Assembly: GCA_964456625.1 (NCBI GenBank)
Contig: CAYWBO010000042.1
Coordinates: 1-25,915, forward strand
Reading direction: 5' to 3'
Origin: Sulfidibacterium sp964456625
GTDB taxonomy: Bacteria; Bacteroidota; Bacteroidia; Bacteroidales; F082
Length of the DNA stretch: 25,915 nucleotides
Part shown: in pieces, positions 1 to 8,195 of the stretch
How the letters are laid out: each line of letters opens with the position of its first letter
Numbering within the stretch: the stretch's first letter is position 1
Program-made: the position numbers and the translations under genes
Notes under the pieces: generated by a model
What the model was told of the DNA's origin: nothing
Seen by the model: only the letters and a program-made list of their open reading frames with translations
Databases searched by the model: none

Positions 1-2
1 TC

Positions 3-1385
3 ATGACATACAAACACTTCTATAGGGCTATCCTGATTCGCCTGGTTATCCTGATCCTGATTGCCGGTGCCGAAGCCTGGTTATTCCTGCAAGAGCATTA
101 TTGGCTCGGGGGGGCGGGCCTTTTGTTGCTGGTGATTCAAATAATCAGCATCATCAGATATTTCAATAAAATGAACCAATGGATTTCTTTCTTTTTGCTG
201 GGAATTGAAAACGAAGACACCACACTGAAAATACCTGCAAAAACGGGTAACAAAGCCATTGATGAGGTTTACCGGGCAATGAGCCGCCTCAATGAGCTGT
301 TTTGGCAAACAAAAATGCAAATCAGTACCCAGGAGCAATACTTTCGTTCGGTTATCAGCCAGTCGGCAACCGGATTGTTTTCGGTGAATGAAAAAGGGCG
401 TGTACTGAATGTAAACCCGGCTGCATCAAACCTGACCAATCTTACAGATTATCAACATGTGAATGCACTGGGATCTATTGATGAGGCATTACCTGATTTT
501 ATCATACAGTCTTCGGGGAATTCAGAAGGATTGTCGGCAATCTTTGAAAATCAGTTTGGGCAAAAATTATTGTTCAAACTTTCAGATGTAAAGACAAATG
601 ATGAAAGAATCAGATTGGTGGCTGTGAGTGATATTACCAAAGAACTGGATAACCGGGAAGTTGATGCCTGGATCAAACTCGCCCGCACACTTTCGCATGA
701 GATCATGAACAACATTGCCCCCATAACTACTATATCCCAGGTAATCGCAAAAAAATTCATCAAAGAAAATAACAGGGTGATCAGCCTGAATGAAATTGAG
801 CCGAAGATGTTGTCGGACACGGTGAAAGGGTTGGGTGTGATTGAGGAAAGAAGTCAGGGACTCATGAATTTTGTTGAAAATTACAGAAAGTTCACCAAAC
901 TCCCTGAACCAAGGCTGAAAGAAACAGACCTTCCGGCACTCATTAAAAATAATCTTTTGGCTGCAGAAGCTTTTAGCGGATTCAACAAAATAAAGAAAGA
1001 AGTAATCATCCCTGAACAGTTGCCTTTCCTCACTGATGAAAGTTTGCTATCCCAGGTGCTGACGAATTTGTTGAAAAATGCCACTGAAGCACTCGTTACA
1101 AGATATGAAGAAAAGCCGGTCTTAAAAATCAGTCTGACTAAAACAGAAAACAAGGCCAGGATTGAGATTTCAAATAATGGGCCTGAGATCCCTCCTGAAA
1201 TCAGGGAGCAGATATTTATTCCGTTTTACACAACGAAAGAGGAGGGCTCCGGCGTGGGTTTGAGTCTCAGTAAACAGATTATGTTAAAAATGGGGGGGGA
1301 TGTTATTTTGCAGATCAGTAAAAACGGCTGGACAACATTTGTTATCACCATTTCTGAGATAACTTCGTATTCTTCGGCGTCTTGA
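3..1385 (+). CDS. NtrY-like membrane sensor histidine kinase
   Basis: A 460-residue two-component sensor kinase. Two hydrophobic segments near residues 10-29 and 34-53 anchor it in the inner membrane; a HAMP-like linker follows, then a PAS-like sensor domain at about 112-210. The transmitter shows the H-box with phospho-acceptor His232 (SHEIMNN), the N-box around Asn355-Asn359 (LTNLLKNATEAL), the G1 box NNGPEIP at 391-397, the F-box at 405-412 and the G2 box GSGVGLSL at 415-422, so it should be catalytically complete. The ATG lies in TCATGA at the window edge, where TGA at 4-6 could be the stop of a preceding gene overlapping by ATGA. In this family that gene is usually an NtrC-type response regulator, but it is outside the window, so that is inference. 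The stimulus is unknown. Family assignment is firm; the NtrY label is by architecture only. Confidence 0.9.
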   Translation: MTYKHFYRAILIRLVILILIAGAEAWLFLQEHYWLGGAGLLLLVIQIISIIRYFNKMNQWISFFLLGIENEDTTLKIPAKTGNKAIDEVYRAMSRLNELFWQTKMQISTQEQYFRSVISQSATGLFSVNEKGRVLNVNPAASNLTNLTDYQHVNALGSIDEALPDFIIQSSGNSEGLSAIFENQFGQKLLFKLSDVKTNDERIRLVAVSDITKELDNREVDAWIKLARTLSHEIMNNIAPITTISQVIAKKFIKENNRVISLNEIEPKMLSDTVKGLGVIEERSQGLMNFVENYRKFTKLPEPRLKETDLPALIKNNLLAAEAFSGFNKIKKEVIIPEQLPFLTDESLLSQVLTNLLKNATEALVTRYEEKPVLKISLTKTENKARIEISNNGPEIPPEIREQIFIPFYTTKEEGSGVGLSLSKQIMLKMGGDVILQISKNGWTTFVITISEITSYSSAS

Positions 1386-1434
1386 AAAACTCAGGGCTTA
1401 AACAGAGCCCCCGTATTCCAATCAAATAGTGACG

Positions 1435-1887
1435 TTACCTCTTAAAATGCCGGTCGATCTCACGTTGTGAATCCTTTTTCTTCAGATCCTCACGTTTATC
1501 ATAGTAATGTTTTCCCTGAGCGAGGCCGATCTCAAGCTTTGCCAGCCCTCTTTCGTTGATGAATAATACAATGGGAACCAGGGTGAGTCCTTTTTCCTGG
1601 ATCTTGATGGCCAGCTTTTTGAGCTCCCGCTTGTTTAACAGCAGTTTACGGTCACGTTTTGCCAGATGGTTGTTGTAACTTCCGTAATTGTATTCTGCGA
1701 TGTGCATACCCCTGACAAACAACTCTCCGTTTTCAAAGTAGCCGTAGGAGTCCGCCAGGCTGGCTTTGCCGTTACGGATGGACTTGATTTCCGTTCCGGT
1801 CAGGACAATACCGGCCACATACTTTTCAAGTATGAAATACTCGAAAGAGGCCCTTTTGTTCTTGATCCGTATGTTGTCCGTTGCCAT
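1435..1887 (-). CDS. smpB: SsrA-binding protein SmpB
   Basis: A 150-residue tmRNA-binding protein that, with SsrA RNA, rescues stalled ribosomes by trans-translation in the cytoplasm. It begins MATDNIRIKNKRASFEY and carries the diagnostic LTGTEIKSIRNGKASL block, GMHIAEY, the LLLNKREL stretch, GLAQGKHYYDKREDLKKKD, and a basic C-terminal tail ending in a run of Arg and Lys that enters the decoding centre. The open frame extends upstream to 1959, which would add 24 residues. I chose the ATG at 1885-1887 because it gives the usual length of about 150 and because a Bacteroidota -7 box (1907-1914) sits inside the extension, so a transcript from it could not encode the longer form. It stands alone, convergent with the sensor kinase. 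Confidence 0.95.
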   Translation of the reverse strand: MATDNIRIKNKRASFEYFILEKYVAGIVLTGTEIKSIRNGKASLADSYGYFENGELFVRGMHIAEYNYGSYNNHLAKRDRKLLLNKRELKKLAIKIQEKGLTLVPIVLFINERGLAKLEIGLAQGKHYYDKREDLKKKDSQREIDRHFKR

Positions 1888-1906
1888 TACCGTACGATTG
1901 AGAGTG

Positions 1907-1914
1907 CAAAGATA
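1907..1914 (-). promoter_or_regulatory. Predicted smpB promoter, -7 box
   Basis: The minus strand reads TATCTTTG, matching the Bacteroidota -7 consensus TAnnTTTG, 19 bases upstream of the chosen smpB ATG. No good -33 TTTG is visible at the usual spacing. Its position inside the longer open frame supports the shorter SmpB start. Confidence 0.55.
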
Positions 1915-2156
1915 GCGAAAGAAATTTCTGAAAAAATGATTCCTGTCTTTTTGCTTCATGAAGATTGAATGCCGGATTTTTGAATTAAAAAGGGGGATGT
2001 CCCGATTGATCTGCTACGTGCTTCCCGTAACTTTGGGGTTACTAAATTTACGGAAACGAATACAAATGATTTTAAAACAATATTTTATGATGTTTTTGGG
2101 TTTTTACCGTATCCATTAAAAGTCAGGATGAAGTTCAGAGAAACGGTAAGAATCTG

Positions 2157-2164
2157 TATCTTTG
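2157..2164 (+). promoter_or_regulatory. Predicted promoter of the tyrosine-catabolism cluster, -7 box
   Basis: TATCTTTG matches the Bacteroidota -7 element TAnnTTTG and ends 29 bases before the hmgA ATG, leaving a short AT-rich leader. A -33 TTTG is not obvious at the expected spacing. This would drive hmgA and possibly the genes through 6720, since all are on one strand. The rest of the 1888-2193 gap holds no convincing gene. Confidence 0.5.
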
Positions 2165-2193
2165 TAAACGGTTTTTATTAAATCTAAATAAAA

Positions 2194-3351
2194 ATGCCTC
2201 ACTATCAAAAACAAGGGAAAGTCCCTGCCAAGCGGCACACACAATTCAGAAAAGCAGACGGAACATTATACGCGGAAGAGCTGGTCTCGACAGAAGGTTT
2301 TTCCGATATCTTTTCCATTGTGTATCACGAATTTCCTCCAACACGTATTTTAAAAATAGGAAAACCTGTTTCCCTGGAAAAACAAATTGCGGTATCGGAC
2401 AATATGCAGCACCGCCTGTTGAGCGGTTTTAAAGTGATCCCGGAGGATGATTATTTGAAGAGTCGAAAACCCGTACTTTTTAACGATGATGTGGAGTTGA
2501 TCCTGGCCGCGCCCAGACAATCCATGACGGATTACTTTTTCAAGAATGCGCTGGCCGATGAAATGATCTTTATTCATCGGGGAAAAGGTGTCATGGAATC
2601 GGTGTACGGTTCGCTGCCTTTTGAAAAGGGCGATCAGATCGTGATCCCGAGAGGAACGATTTATCAACTTCATTTTGAAGGAGAAGACAACCGGCTTTTT
2701 ATTGTGGAATCCTATCATCCCATCCGGTTTCCGAAACGTTACACGAATGAAGACGGACAGCTGCTGGAGCATGCTCCCTTTTATGAAAGGGATATAAAAG
2801 CCCCGGTATTAAAAGAACATTTTACGGTGGAAGGCGAGTATCAGGTGAAGATTAAGAGAGGAGACACCCTGTTTCCTTATGTCTATGCCAGCCATCCTTT
2901 TGATGCCGTGGGCTGGGACGGATGTTTGTATCCCTTTATCTTTTCGATTTATGATTTCGACCCGATCACCGGGAAGATCCATCAGCCGCCACCGGTGCAT
3001 CAGGTGTTTGAAACACCGGCATTCGTGGTTTGTGATTTTGTGCCCCGGTTGTTCGATTATCATCCGCTTTCCATTCCGGCACCTTACAATCACAGCAATG
3101 TGGACTCTGACGAGGTGATCTATTATGTGGATGGCGATTTTATGAGCCGGAACAACATCGGTAAGGGACAGATCACCTTACATCCCATGGGAATCCCGCA
3201 TGGTCCGCAACCGGGGGCTGTGGAACGCAGTATCGGCAAAACAGACACCGAAGAGTATGCTGTGATGGTGGATACCTTTAAACCGCTTAAAATGACCCGT
3301 GAAGCCCTCGATATCGAAGAACCCGGTTATTACAAAAGTTGGATTTCATGA
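2194..3351 (+). CDS. hmgA: Homogentisate 1,2-dioxygenase
   Basis: Ring-cleaving non-haem iron dioxygenase converting homogentisate and O2 to maleylacetoacetate in tyrosine breakdown (cytoplasmic). The 385-residue protein is a bicupin, shorter than the roughly 440-residue human and Pseudomonas enzymes, as is usual for the Bacteroidota/actinobacterial branch. The C-terminal cupin carries the probable iron ligands: His300 and Glu307 in YNHSNVDSDEVIYYVDGDF and His336 in HPMGIPHGP, followed by EEYAVMVDTFKPL. The His-to-Glu spacing is seven here, against six in the human enzyme as I recall it. HPPD and fumarylacetoacetase follow on the same strand, which makes the substrate assignment secure despite sequence divergence. 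The start is the only sensible ATG, 29 bases after a -7 box. Confidence 0.93.
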   Translation: MPHYQKQGKVPAKRHTQFRKADGTLYAEELVSTEGFSDIFSIVYHEFPPTRILKIGKPVSLEKQIAVSDNMQHRLLSGFKVIPEDDYLKSRKPVLFNDDVELILAAPRQSMTDYFFKNALADEMIFIHRGKGVMESVYGSLPFEKGDQIVIPRGTIYQLHFEGEDNRLFIVESYHPIRFPKRYTNEDGQLLEHAPFYERDIKAPVLKEHFTVEGEYQVKIKRGDTLFPYVYASHPFDAVGWDGCLYPFIFSIYDFDPITGKIHQPPPVHQVFETPAFVVCDFVPRLFDYHPLSIPAPYNHSNVDSDEVIYYVDGDFMSRNNIGKGQITLHPMGIPHGPQPGAVERSIGKTDTEEYAVMVDTFKPLKMTREALDIEEPGYYKSWIS

Positions 3352-3383
3352 TTTTGAATTCAGAAATATAATTGTTTAACATC

Positions 3384-3396
3384 CCGGCTATGCCGG
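3384..3396 (+). other. Small hairpin between hmgA and hppD
   Basis: CCGGC-TAT-GCCGG forms a 5-bp GC stem with a 3-base loop, followed by A6, 15 bases before the hppD ATG. With no T-run after it on the plus strand it is not a standard terminator. It could be an RNA-processing or stability element inside the operon, or chance. Confidence 0.3.
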
Positions 3397-3411
3397 AAAA
3401 AATAATGGACT

Positions 3412-4509
3412 ATGAATGAGCAAGAATTTCTCCCGATTCAAGGAACAGATTACGTAGAATTTTATGTGGGAAATGCCAAGCAGGCCGCTCACTATTATCA
3501 ATCGGCTTTTGGTTTTCAGCCTGTGGCTTATGCAGGGCTCGAAACAGGCCTGAAAGACAGGACTTCCTATGTCGTCAGGCAAAATAAGATAACCTTTGTG
3601 TTGACAGCAGGCCTGACGCCTGATTCAGGAATTACCAAGCATCAGGCAAAGCACGGTGATGGGGTTAAAGTGATTGCGCTGTGGGTTGACGACGCCCGAA
3701 AATCTTTTGACGAAGTGATGAGCAGAGGCGCAGAAGCCATAGAAGCTCCTAAAGTGTTAAAAGACGAGCATGGAGAAGTGGTGGTGGCTTCCATCAAGAC
3801 TTACGGAGAAACCATTCACACATTTGTGGAAAGGAAAAATTATCACGGTGCTTTCATGCCGGGATTTGTGGAATGGAACCCGGTTTACAAAGCTCCTGAT
3901 ACCGGGCTGTTGTATGTAGATCATATTGTCGGAAATGTAAATGAAGGCGAAATGGACGGAGTGGTAAAATTTTATCGCGAAGTGATGGGTTTTGATCAGT
4001 TGATATCCTTTGATGATAAAGATATTTCGACGGAATATACTGCGCTAATGAGTAAGGTGGTGAGTAATAGTAATTTCAGGATTAAATTTCCCATCAACGA
4101 GCCGGCAAAAGGTTTGAAAAAATCGCAGGTGGAAGAATTTCTGGATTTCTATATCGGCCCCGGACCGCAGCACATTGCCATGGCCACCGATGATATCTTA
4201 AGAACGGTAGGCGAGCAACGCAGCCGCGGTGTGGATTTTCTGTCAACGCCGGATGCTTATTATGATGATGTCTGGGATCGTGTAGGAGCGATTGATGAAG
4301 ACAGGAAAGCACTGAAAGAGAACAGGATTCTGGTGGACAGAGACGATGAAGGATATTTGCTGCAGCTCTTCACCAAACCGGTAGAAGATCGTCCGACTTT
4401 TTTCTTTGAGATCATCGAAAGGAAAGGTGCGAGATCTTTCGGAAAAGGGAATTTCAAAGCGCTGTTCGAAGCCATCGAAAGAGAACAGGAGGCCCGCGGA
4501 ACGTTGTGA
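3412..4509 (+). CDS. hppD: 4-hydroxyphenylpyruvate dioxygenase
   Basis: Fe(II)-dependent enzyme turning 4-hydroxyphenylpyruvate and O2 into homogentisate and CO2, the step just before hmgA. The 365 residues form two vicinal-oxygen-chelate domains (about 10-140 and 165-340). The iron triad is visible: His171 in YVDHIVGNV, His254 in GPQHIAMATDD and Glu333 in FFFEIIERKGA. The C-terminal RSFGKGNFKALFEAIEREQ helix, which closes over the active site in this family, is present, and the length is typical. It starts 60 bases after hmgA on the same strand. All features fit a functional enzyme rather than the related hydroxymandelate synthase, given the pathway neighbours. Confidence 0.96.
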   Translation: MNEQEFLPIQGTDYVEFYVGNAKQAAHYYQSAFGFQPVAYAGLETGLKDRTSYVVRQNKITFVLTAGLTPDSGITKHQAKHGDGVKVIALWVDDARKSFDEVMSRGAEAIEAPKVLKDEHGEVVVASIKTYGETIHTFVERKNYHGAFMPGFVEWNPVYKAPDTGLLYVDHIVGNVNEGEMDGVVKFYREVMGFDQLISFDDKDISTEYTALMSKVVSNSNFRIKFPINEPAKGLKKSQVEEFLDFYIGPGPQHIAMATDDILRTVGEQRSRGVDFLSTPDAYYDDVWDRVGAIDEDRKALKENRILVDRDDEGYLLQLFTKPVEDRPTFFFEIIERKGARSFGKGNFKALFEAIEREQEARGTL

Positions 4510-4565
4510 TATACAACATTGTTTTTAGATAAAATCTGCTTGCAAACCCTTTGAGTATTAATAAT

Positions 4566-5828
4566 ATGGACAAACATAAAGAATCATGGATTGCTGTTTC
4601 AGATAACAGTGATTTTCCGATACAAAACATTCCTTTCGGGATTATCAGGCCTTATCAAAGTGCACCCCGGCCGGCAACACGAATCGGTGATACGGTGGTA
4701 GACCTTTCCGTATTGGCGGATTTCGGATATTTTGACAGCCTTGGGATTCCCGATTTGAGTCCTTTTTATGCGGACGTACTCAATGATTTCATCGCATTGG
4801 GAAAGAAGACCACGAGGCTTGTCAGACAAAGGCTGATGGAATTGTTTTCGAAAGACAATCCGGAGTTGCAGTCCGATAAAGAAGTCTGCATCATGGCTTT
4901 GTTCCAGGCAGATGAAGTGCAGATGTTGCTTCCGCTGGCGGTGGGCGATTACACTGATTTTTATTCCAGCATCGAACATGCCACCAATGTGGGAATGATG
5001 TTCCGCGATCCGGCGAATGCATTGTTGCCGAACTGGCGACATCTGCCGGTGGGATATCATGGTCGAAGTTCGTCTATCGTGGTCTCTGGAACCGAGATTC
5101 ATCGTCCCAAGGGACAGATCAAACCTGAAGATTCCTCTTATCCGATCTTTAATCCCACACGGCGTTTGGATTTTGAATTGGAAATGGCTTTTGTAACCGG
5201 CAGGGAAACCCGTCTGGGAGAAAACATTCCTGCTGAAAAGGCAGAAGATTACATCTTCGGACTCTTAATTTTCAATGATCTTTCGGCCCGCGACATCCAA
5301 CGGTGGGAATATGTTCCGTTGGGCCCTTTCCTGAGTAAGAGTTTCGGTTCGGTGGTTTCGCCCTGGATCGTCACGCTGGATGCCCTGGAACCTTTTCGTG
5401 TGGAGGGTCCGAAGCAATATCCCAAGGCGCTTCCATATCTCCAGTTCACGGGGTCGAAGAATTTTGATATCGGACTGGAAGTCTCCCTGCTGCCGGAAAA
5501 TGGCGGTGAGAACCTGCTATGCCGTTCCAATTTTAAATACATGTACTGGAACATGGCACAGCAGCTGGCACACCAGACTGTCAGCGGCTGTAATGTGAGG
5601 GTAGGAGACCTTTATGCTTCCGGTACCATTTCAGGGCCGACGCCGGATTCTTTCGGTTCAATGCTTGAATTATGCTGGAACGGGACGAAGCCGGTCGTTC
5701 TTAAAGACGGCACACAGCGGTCGTTTGTCCAGGACGGCGACACCCTTATTATGAGGGCTTTTTGCAAGAAAAAAGGGCTGAGAATTGGTTTTGGGGAATG
5801 TGTGACCAAAATCCTGCCCGCAGTATAG
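4566..5828 (+). CDS. fahA: Fumarylacetoacetase
   Basis: Hydrolyses fumarylacetoacetate to fumarate and acetoacetate, the last step of tyrosine catabolism. From the ATG at 4566 the protein has 420 residues, the full family length; a TTG at 4551 would add only five residues and is less likely. Catalytic and metal sites match the mammalian enzyme: Asp131 and His138 in YTDFYSSIEHATNVG, Glu204 and Glu206 in DFELEMAFVTG, Asp238 in FNDLSARDIQRWEY, Lys258 in LGPFLSKSFG, plus the GYHGRSSS and GTISGPTPDSFGSMLEL blocks. It lies 56 bases after hppD and 22 bases before the flavin-reductase-like gene, consistent with one operon. A maleylacetoacetate isomerase, needed between hmgA and this step, is not in the window. 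Confidence 0.96.
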   Translation: MDKHKESWIAVSDNSDFPIQNIPFGIIRPYQSAPRPATRIGDTVVDLSVLADFGYFDSLGIPDLSPFYADVLNDFIALGKKTTRLVRQRLMELFSKDNPELQSDKEVCIMALFQADEVQMLLPLAVGDYTDFYSSIEHATNVGMMFRDPANALLPNWRHLPVGYHGRSSSIVVSGTEIHRPKGQIKPEDSSYPIFNPTRRLDFELEMAFVTGRETRLGENIPAEKAEDYIFGLLIFNDLSARDIQRWEYVPLGPFLSKSFGSVVSPWIVTLDALEPFRVEGPKQYPKALPYLQFTGSKNFDIGLEVSLLPENGGENLLCRSNFKYMYWNMAQQLAHQTVSGCNVRVGDLYASGTISGPTPDSFGSMLELCWNGTKPVVLKDGTQRSFVQDGDTLIMRAFCKKKGLRIGFGECVTKILPAV

Positions 5829-5850
5829 TTTTCCTTTAAAAATATTTTCG

Positions 5851-6720
5851 ATGATTCAGATTAATCCAAAAGATTCCGGCTATTCCAAACTTGATAAAAT
5901 TATGCTGGGCGGGGTAACGCCCCGTCCCATTGCATTGGCGAGTACCATCGACAAAGACGGAAATCCCAATTTATCCCCGTTCAGTTGTTTCAATACTTTT
6001 GGAGTAAATCCTTCGACATTGATTTTTTCGCCTTCCCGAAGGGGACGCGACGGTTCTACGAAACATACTTTCGAGAACCTGAAAGAAGTTTCTGAGGTGG
6101 TGATCAACGCTGTGACTTACGCCATGGTGCAACAGGCCAGCCTTTCCAGCACGGAATATGCAAAGGGGGTGAACGAATTCCTGAAATCAGGGTTTACACC
6201 GGTAGAATCCGTTTCGGTAAGACCTTTTCGCGTTAAGGAATCCCCGTTTCAGTTAGAATGCAGGGTCCGTGATATCATCGAAACCAGCGGGCTTCCCGGC
6301 TCGGCAAACCTGGTGATCTGCGAAGCAGTAATGGTCCATGTGGACGAAAAGATCCTGGATGAAAACGGTATTATTGATCCGCAGAAACTGGACATCGTAG
6401 GTAGGTTGGGAAGCAACTTTTACGTCCGTGCCTCGGGCGATGCCGTGTTCACGGTAAAGAAACCGCTCACCACCATCGGCATCGGTGTTGACAGTTTGCC
6501 TGAATCGGTACGATTGAGCAAAATCCTTACAGGCAATGATCTGGGAATGTTGGGAAATATTGAAAATCTGCCTACCGACGAAGAATTGAAACAGGTAAAA
6601 CTTCCTGCTGAGATCGCTTCAGCTAAAGATAAAACGGAGTTGGTGCACCGTTATGCACAGGAACTCATTGCCCGAAAAGACATACCGGAGGCATTGCGGG
6701 TGTTGGTTGCCTTTGGATAG
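5851..6720 (+). CDS. Flavin reductase-like FMN-binding split-barrel protein
   Basis: A 289-residue protein of the flavin reductase-like superfamily, whose members bind FMN in a split barrel and either reduce flavins with NAD(P)H or act as flavoproteins. The N-terminal part shows the typical pattern MLGGVTPRPIALAST, then DGNPNLSPFSCFNTFGVNPSTL, and a FENLKEVSEVVINAV helix-strand at about 77-90. The C-terminal hundred residues extend beyond the minimal domain and include a REL-free helical tail I cannot assign. It starts 22 bases after fahA on the same strand, so it is probably part of the tyrosine operon. Its role there is not known to me; supplying reduced flavin, or replacing a missing step, are both only possibilities. 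Confidence 0.85.
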   Translation: MIQINPKDSGYSKLDKIMLGGVTPRPIALASTIDKDGNPNLSPFSCFNTFGVNPSTLIFSPSRRGRDGSTKHTFENLKEVSEVVINAVTYAMVQQASLSSTEYAKGVNEFLKSGFTPVESVSVRPFRVKESPFQLECRVRDIIETSGLPGSANLVICEAVMVHVDEKILDENGIIDPQKLDIVGRLGSNFYVRASGDAVFTVKKPLTTIGIGVDSLPESVRLSKILTGNDLGMLGNIENLPTDEELKQVKLPAEIASAKDKTELVHRYAQELIARKDIPEALRVLVAFG

Positions 6721-7032
6721 ATCCTGATTTACAGCCCTCTTTAAAATCATCTTCCTTCCTGAACCGAAATCTATGTCTCAGACACAAGCTTCATGGTCTG
6801 ATATATCGGAACTTTCTTCATATGTATAACTTTTATTTATAACTTACGGTTATGATAGATAATAAAATACCATTAGAATTATAAGGTTATACGAGGTATT
6901 TTTGCTGCCGAAATGATAAAAGATAATTATAGTCTAACAGAATATTTTCGATGGATCGCTTTACTGTCGTGAAAAATAAACAGTTAGATGTGTTTTTAAT
7001 CTAAGGCAGTATTTAAAATAAAAAAGAGTTAA
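6721..7032. other. AT-rich intergenic region with small dyads
   Basis: The 312 bases between the flavin-reductase-like gene and the rhodanese hold no convincing gene; an 18-codon frame from 6773 is the only short ORF noticed and is probably chance. Imperfect palindrome TCTGATATATCGGA (6797-6810, one mismatched pair), ATAAC-TTACG-GTTAT (6839-6853) and TATAA-GG-TTATA at about 6881-6892 are possible operators. TATTTTTG at 6897-6904 matches the -7 consensus but lies about 130 bases before the rhodanese ATG. Confidence 0.4.
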
Positions 7033-7407
7033 ATGAACTTTAGTATAGAGGAAGTAAACCCGGCAATGGCCTTTGAGCGAATTCAAAACGGCGCGTTGCT
7101 TTTGGATATTCGTGAATGGGAAGAAATTGAAATGTTTAACTTTGATGTTGAGGATCAGTTAATGATCCCGTTGAGTGAATTTACAGGACGGTTCCATGAA
7201 ATTCCTGTTGACAGGGAAATTATTGTTGGCTGCAACAGCGGAAACCGAAGCATGCAGGCTGTATTTTTTCTCAGAAGTCAGAATTTTGAAAGGGTGTACA
7301 ACCTGCAGGGTGGCATCAACGACTGGATCCAGACGGGGTTGCCGGTGCAGTGGGATCATTTCAAAGCAGAGAATGTTTTGAGGAAAGATGCAATAACGGA
7401 TAAATAA
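7033..7407 (+). CDS. Single-domain rhodanese (sulfurtransferase)
   Basis: A 124-residue cytoplasmic rhodanese. The active-site loop is CNSGNR with catalytic Cys67, which would carry a persulfide; the typical upstream LLLDIREWEE and downstream NLQGGINDWIQTGLPV blocks are present. The Bacteroidota proteins of this kind are single-domain and usually accept sulfur from thiosulfate or other sulfane donors. It is followed after 17 bases by a TauE/SafE permease, so the pair probably forms one transcript that moves sulfur oxyanions and sulfane sulfur. Exact donor and acceptor cannot be told from sequence. Confidence 0.9.
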   Translation: MNFSIEEVNPAMAFERIQNGALLLDIREWEEIEMFNFDVEDQLMIPLSEFTGRFHEIPVDREIIVGCNSGNRSMQAVFFLRSQNFERVYNLQGGINDWIQTGLPVQWDHFKAENVLRKDAITDK

Positions 7408-7424
7408 TAATATAGAACGTACAA

Positions 7425-8195
7425 ATGGTGTTAACTTATTTTTACGCACTGCTGAGTGGTGTATTGTCCGGAGGGGCGTTGGGCCTGACCGGTGGCGGGG
7501 GATCGATTTTAGCGGTTCCCATGCTGGTTTACGTTGTGGGAGAAAATGTACATCTGGCTATTGGTACTTCCCTGGTGGCAGTCGGAGTCACGGCACTGAT
7601 ATCTTCGTTGAGTTATATGAAGCAATCGCTGGTTAGATTTAAAATCGCTTTTCTTATGGCGGCTCCGGGGCTTATCAGTACCTATCTGGGCGCATTAATA
7701 AATAAAGAAATCAAGGGCCCGGTTCTCTTGTTGACTTTTGCCGTGCTCATGATTTATATTGGCTATTTAATGGCTGTGAAAAAAAATGCCGGGGAAGAGA
7801 AATCATCTGCCTCGCCCCACATACAATATACAAGAATATTGTCCCTGGGATTCCTAACCGGTCTGGCAAGCGGCTTTTTTGGAATTGGCGGCGGCTTCCT
7901 GTTGGTTCCGGCGCTTTTCCTGGGCGCCAACCTGAAGATGAAAGAAGCCATCGCCACTTCGCTTTTCATTATTTTCCTTTTCGGGATGTTCGGGCTGGGA
8001 AGTTATCTCATTCAGGGCAGGGATATCGATCCTGTGGTCAGTTCTATCTTCGTGGTGGGAGGAGCTGCCGGCGGGATTGTAGGCGCTTTTTATGCTAAAA
8101 AGATCAACCAGCTTTGGTTGCGCCGGATCTTTTCGATTTTTATTATCCTGATCGGACTTTCTATTTTTGTTGAAAATCTCATCAAGATATTATAA
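7425..8195 (+). CDS. TauE/SafE family membrane permease
   Basis: A 256-residue inner-membrane protein with about eight hydrophobic segments in two related halves. Each half opens with a glycine-rich motif: GGGGSILAVPML at 23-34 and GIGGGFLLVPALF at 153-165, the signature of the TauE/SafE (DUF81) family that exports or imports sulfite, sulfoacetate, thiosulfate and similar anions. A loop at about 118-135 is polar and separates the halves. It follows the rhodanese by 17 bases. Its stop TAA (8193-8195) abuts the TAA of the convergent ATPase gene on the other strand within the shared hexamer TTATAA, so there is no room for a terminator between the two transcription units. Confidence 0.88.
   Translation: MVLTYFYALLSGVLSGGALGLTGGGGSILAVPMLVYVVGENVHLAIGTSLVAVGVTALISSLSYMKQSLVRFKIAFLMAAPGLISTYLGALINKEIKGPVLLLTFAVLMIYIGYLMAVKKNAGEEKSSASPHIQYTRILSLGFLTGLASGFFGIGGGFLLVPALFLGANLKMKEAIATSLFIIFLFGMFGLGSYLIQGRDIDPVVSSIFVVGGAAGGIVGAFYAKKINQLWLRRIFSIFIILIGLSIFVENLIKIL

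Noticed and set aside
4599..5102. Minus-strand frame of 167 codons inside fahA
   Set aside because: Antisense shadow of a complete fumarylacetoacetase with no protein-like features.
6773..6829. 18-codon frame in the gap before the rhodanese
   Set aside because: Too short, low-information Ser-rich product, no supporting signals.
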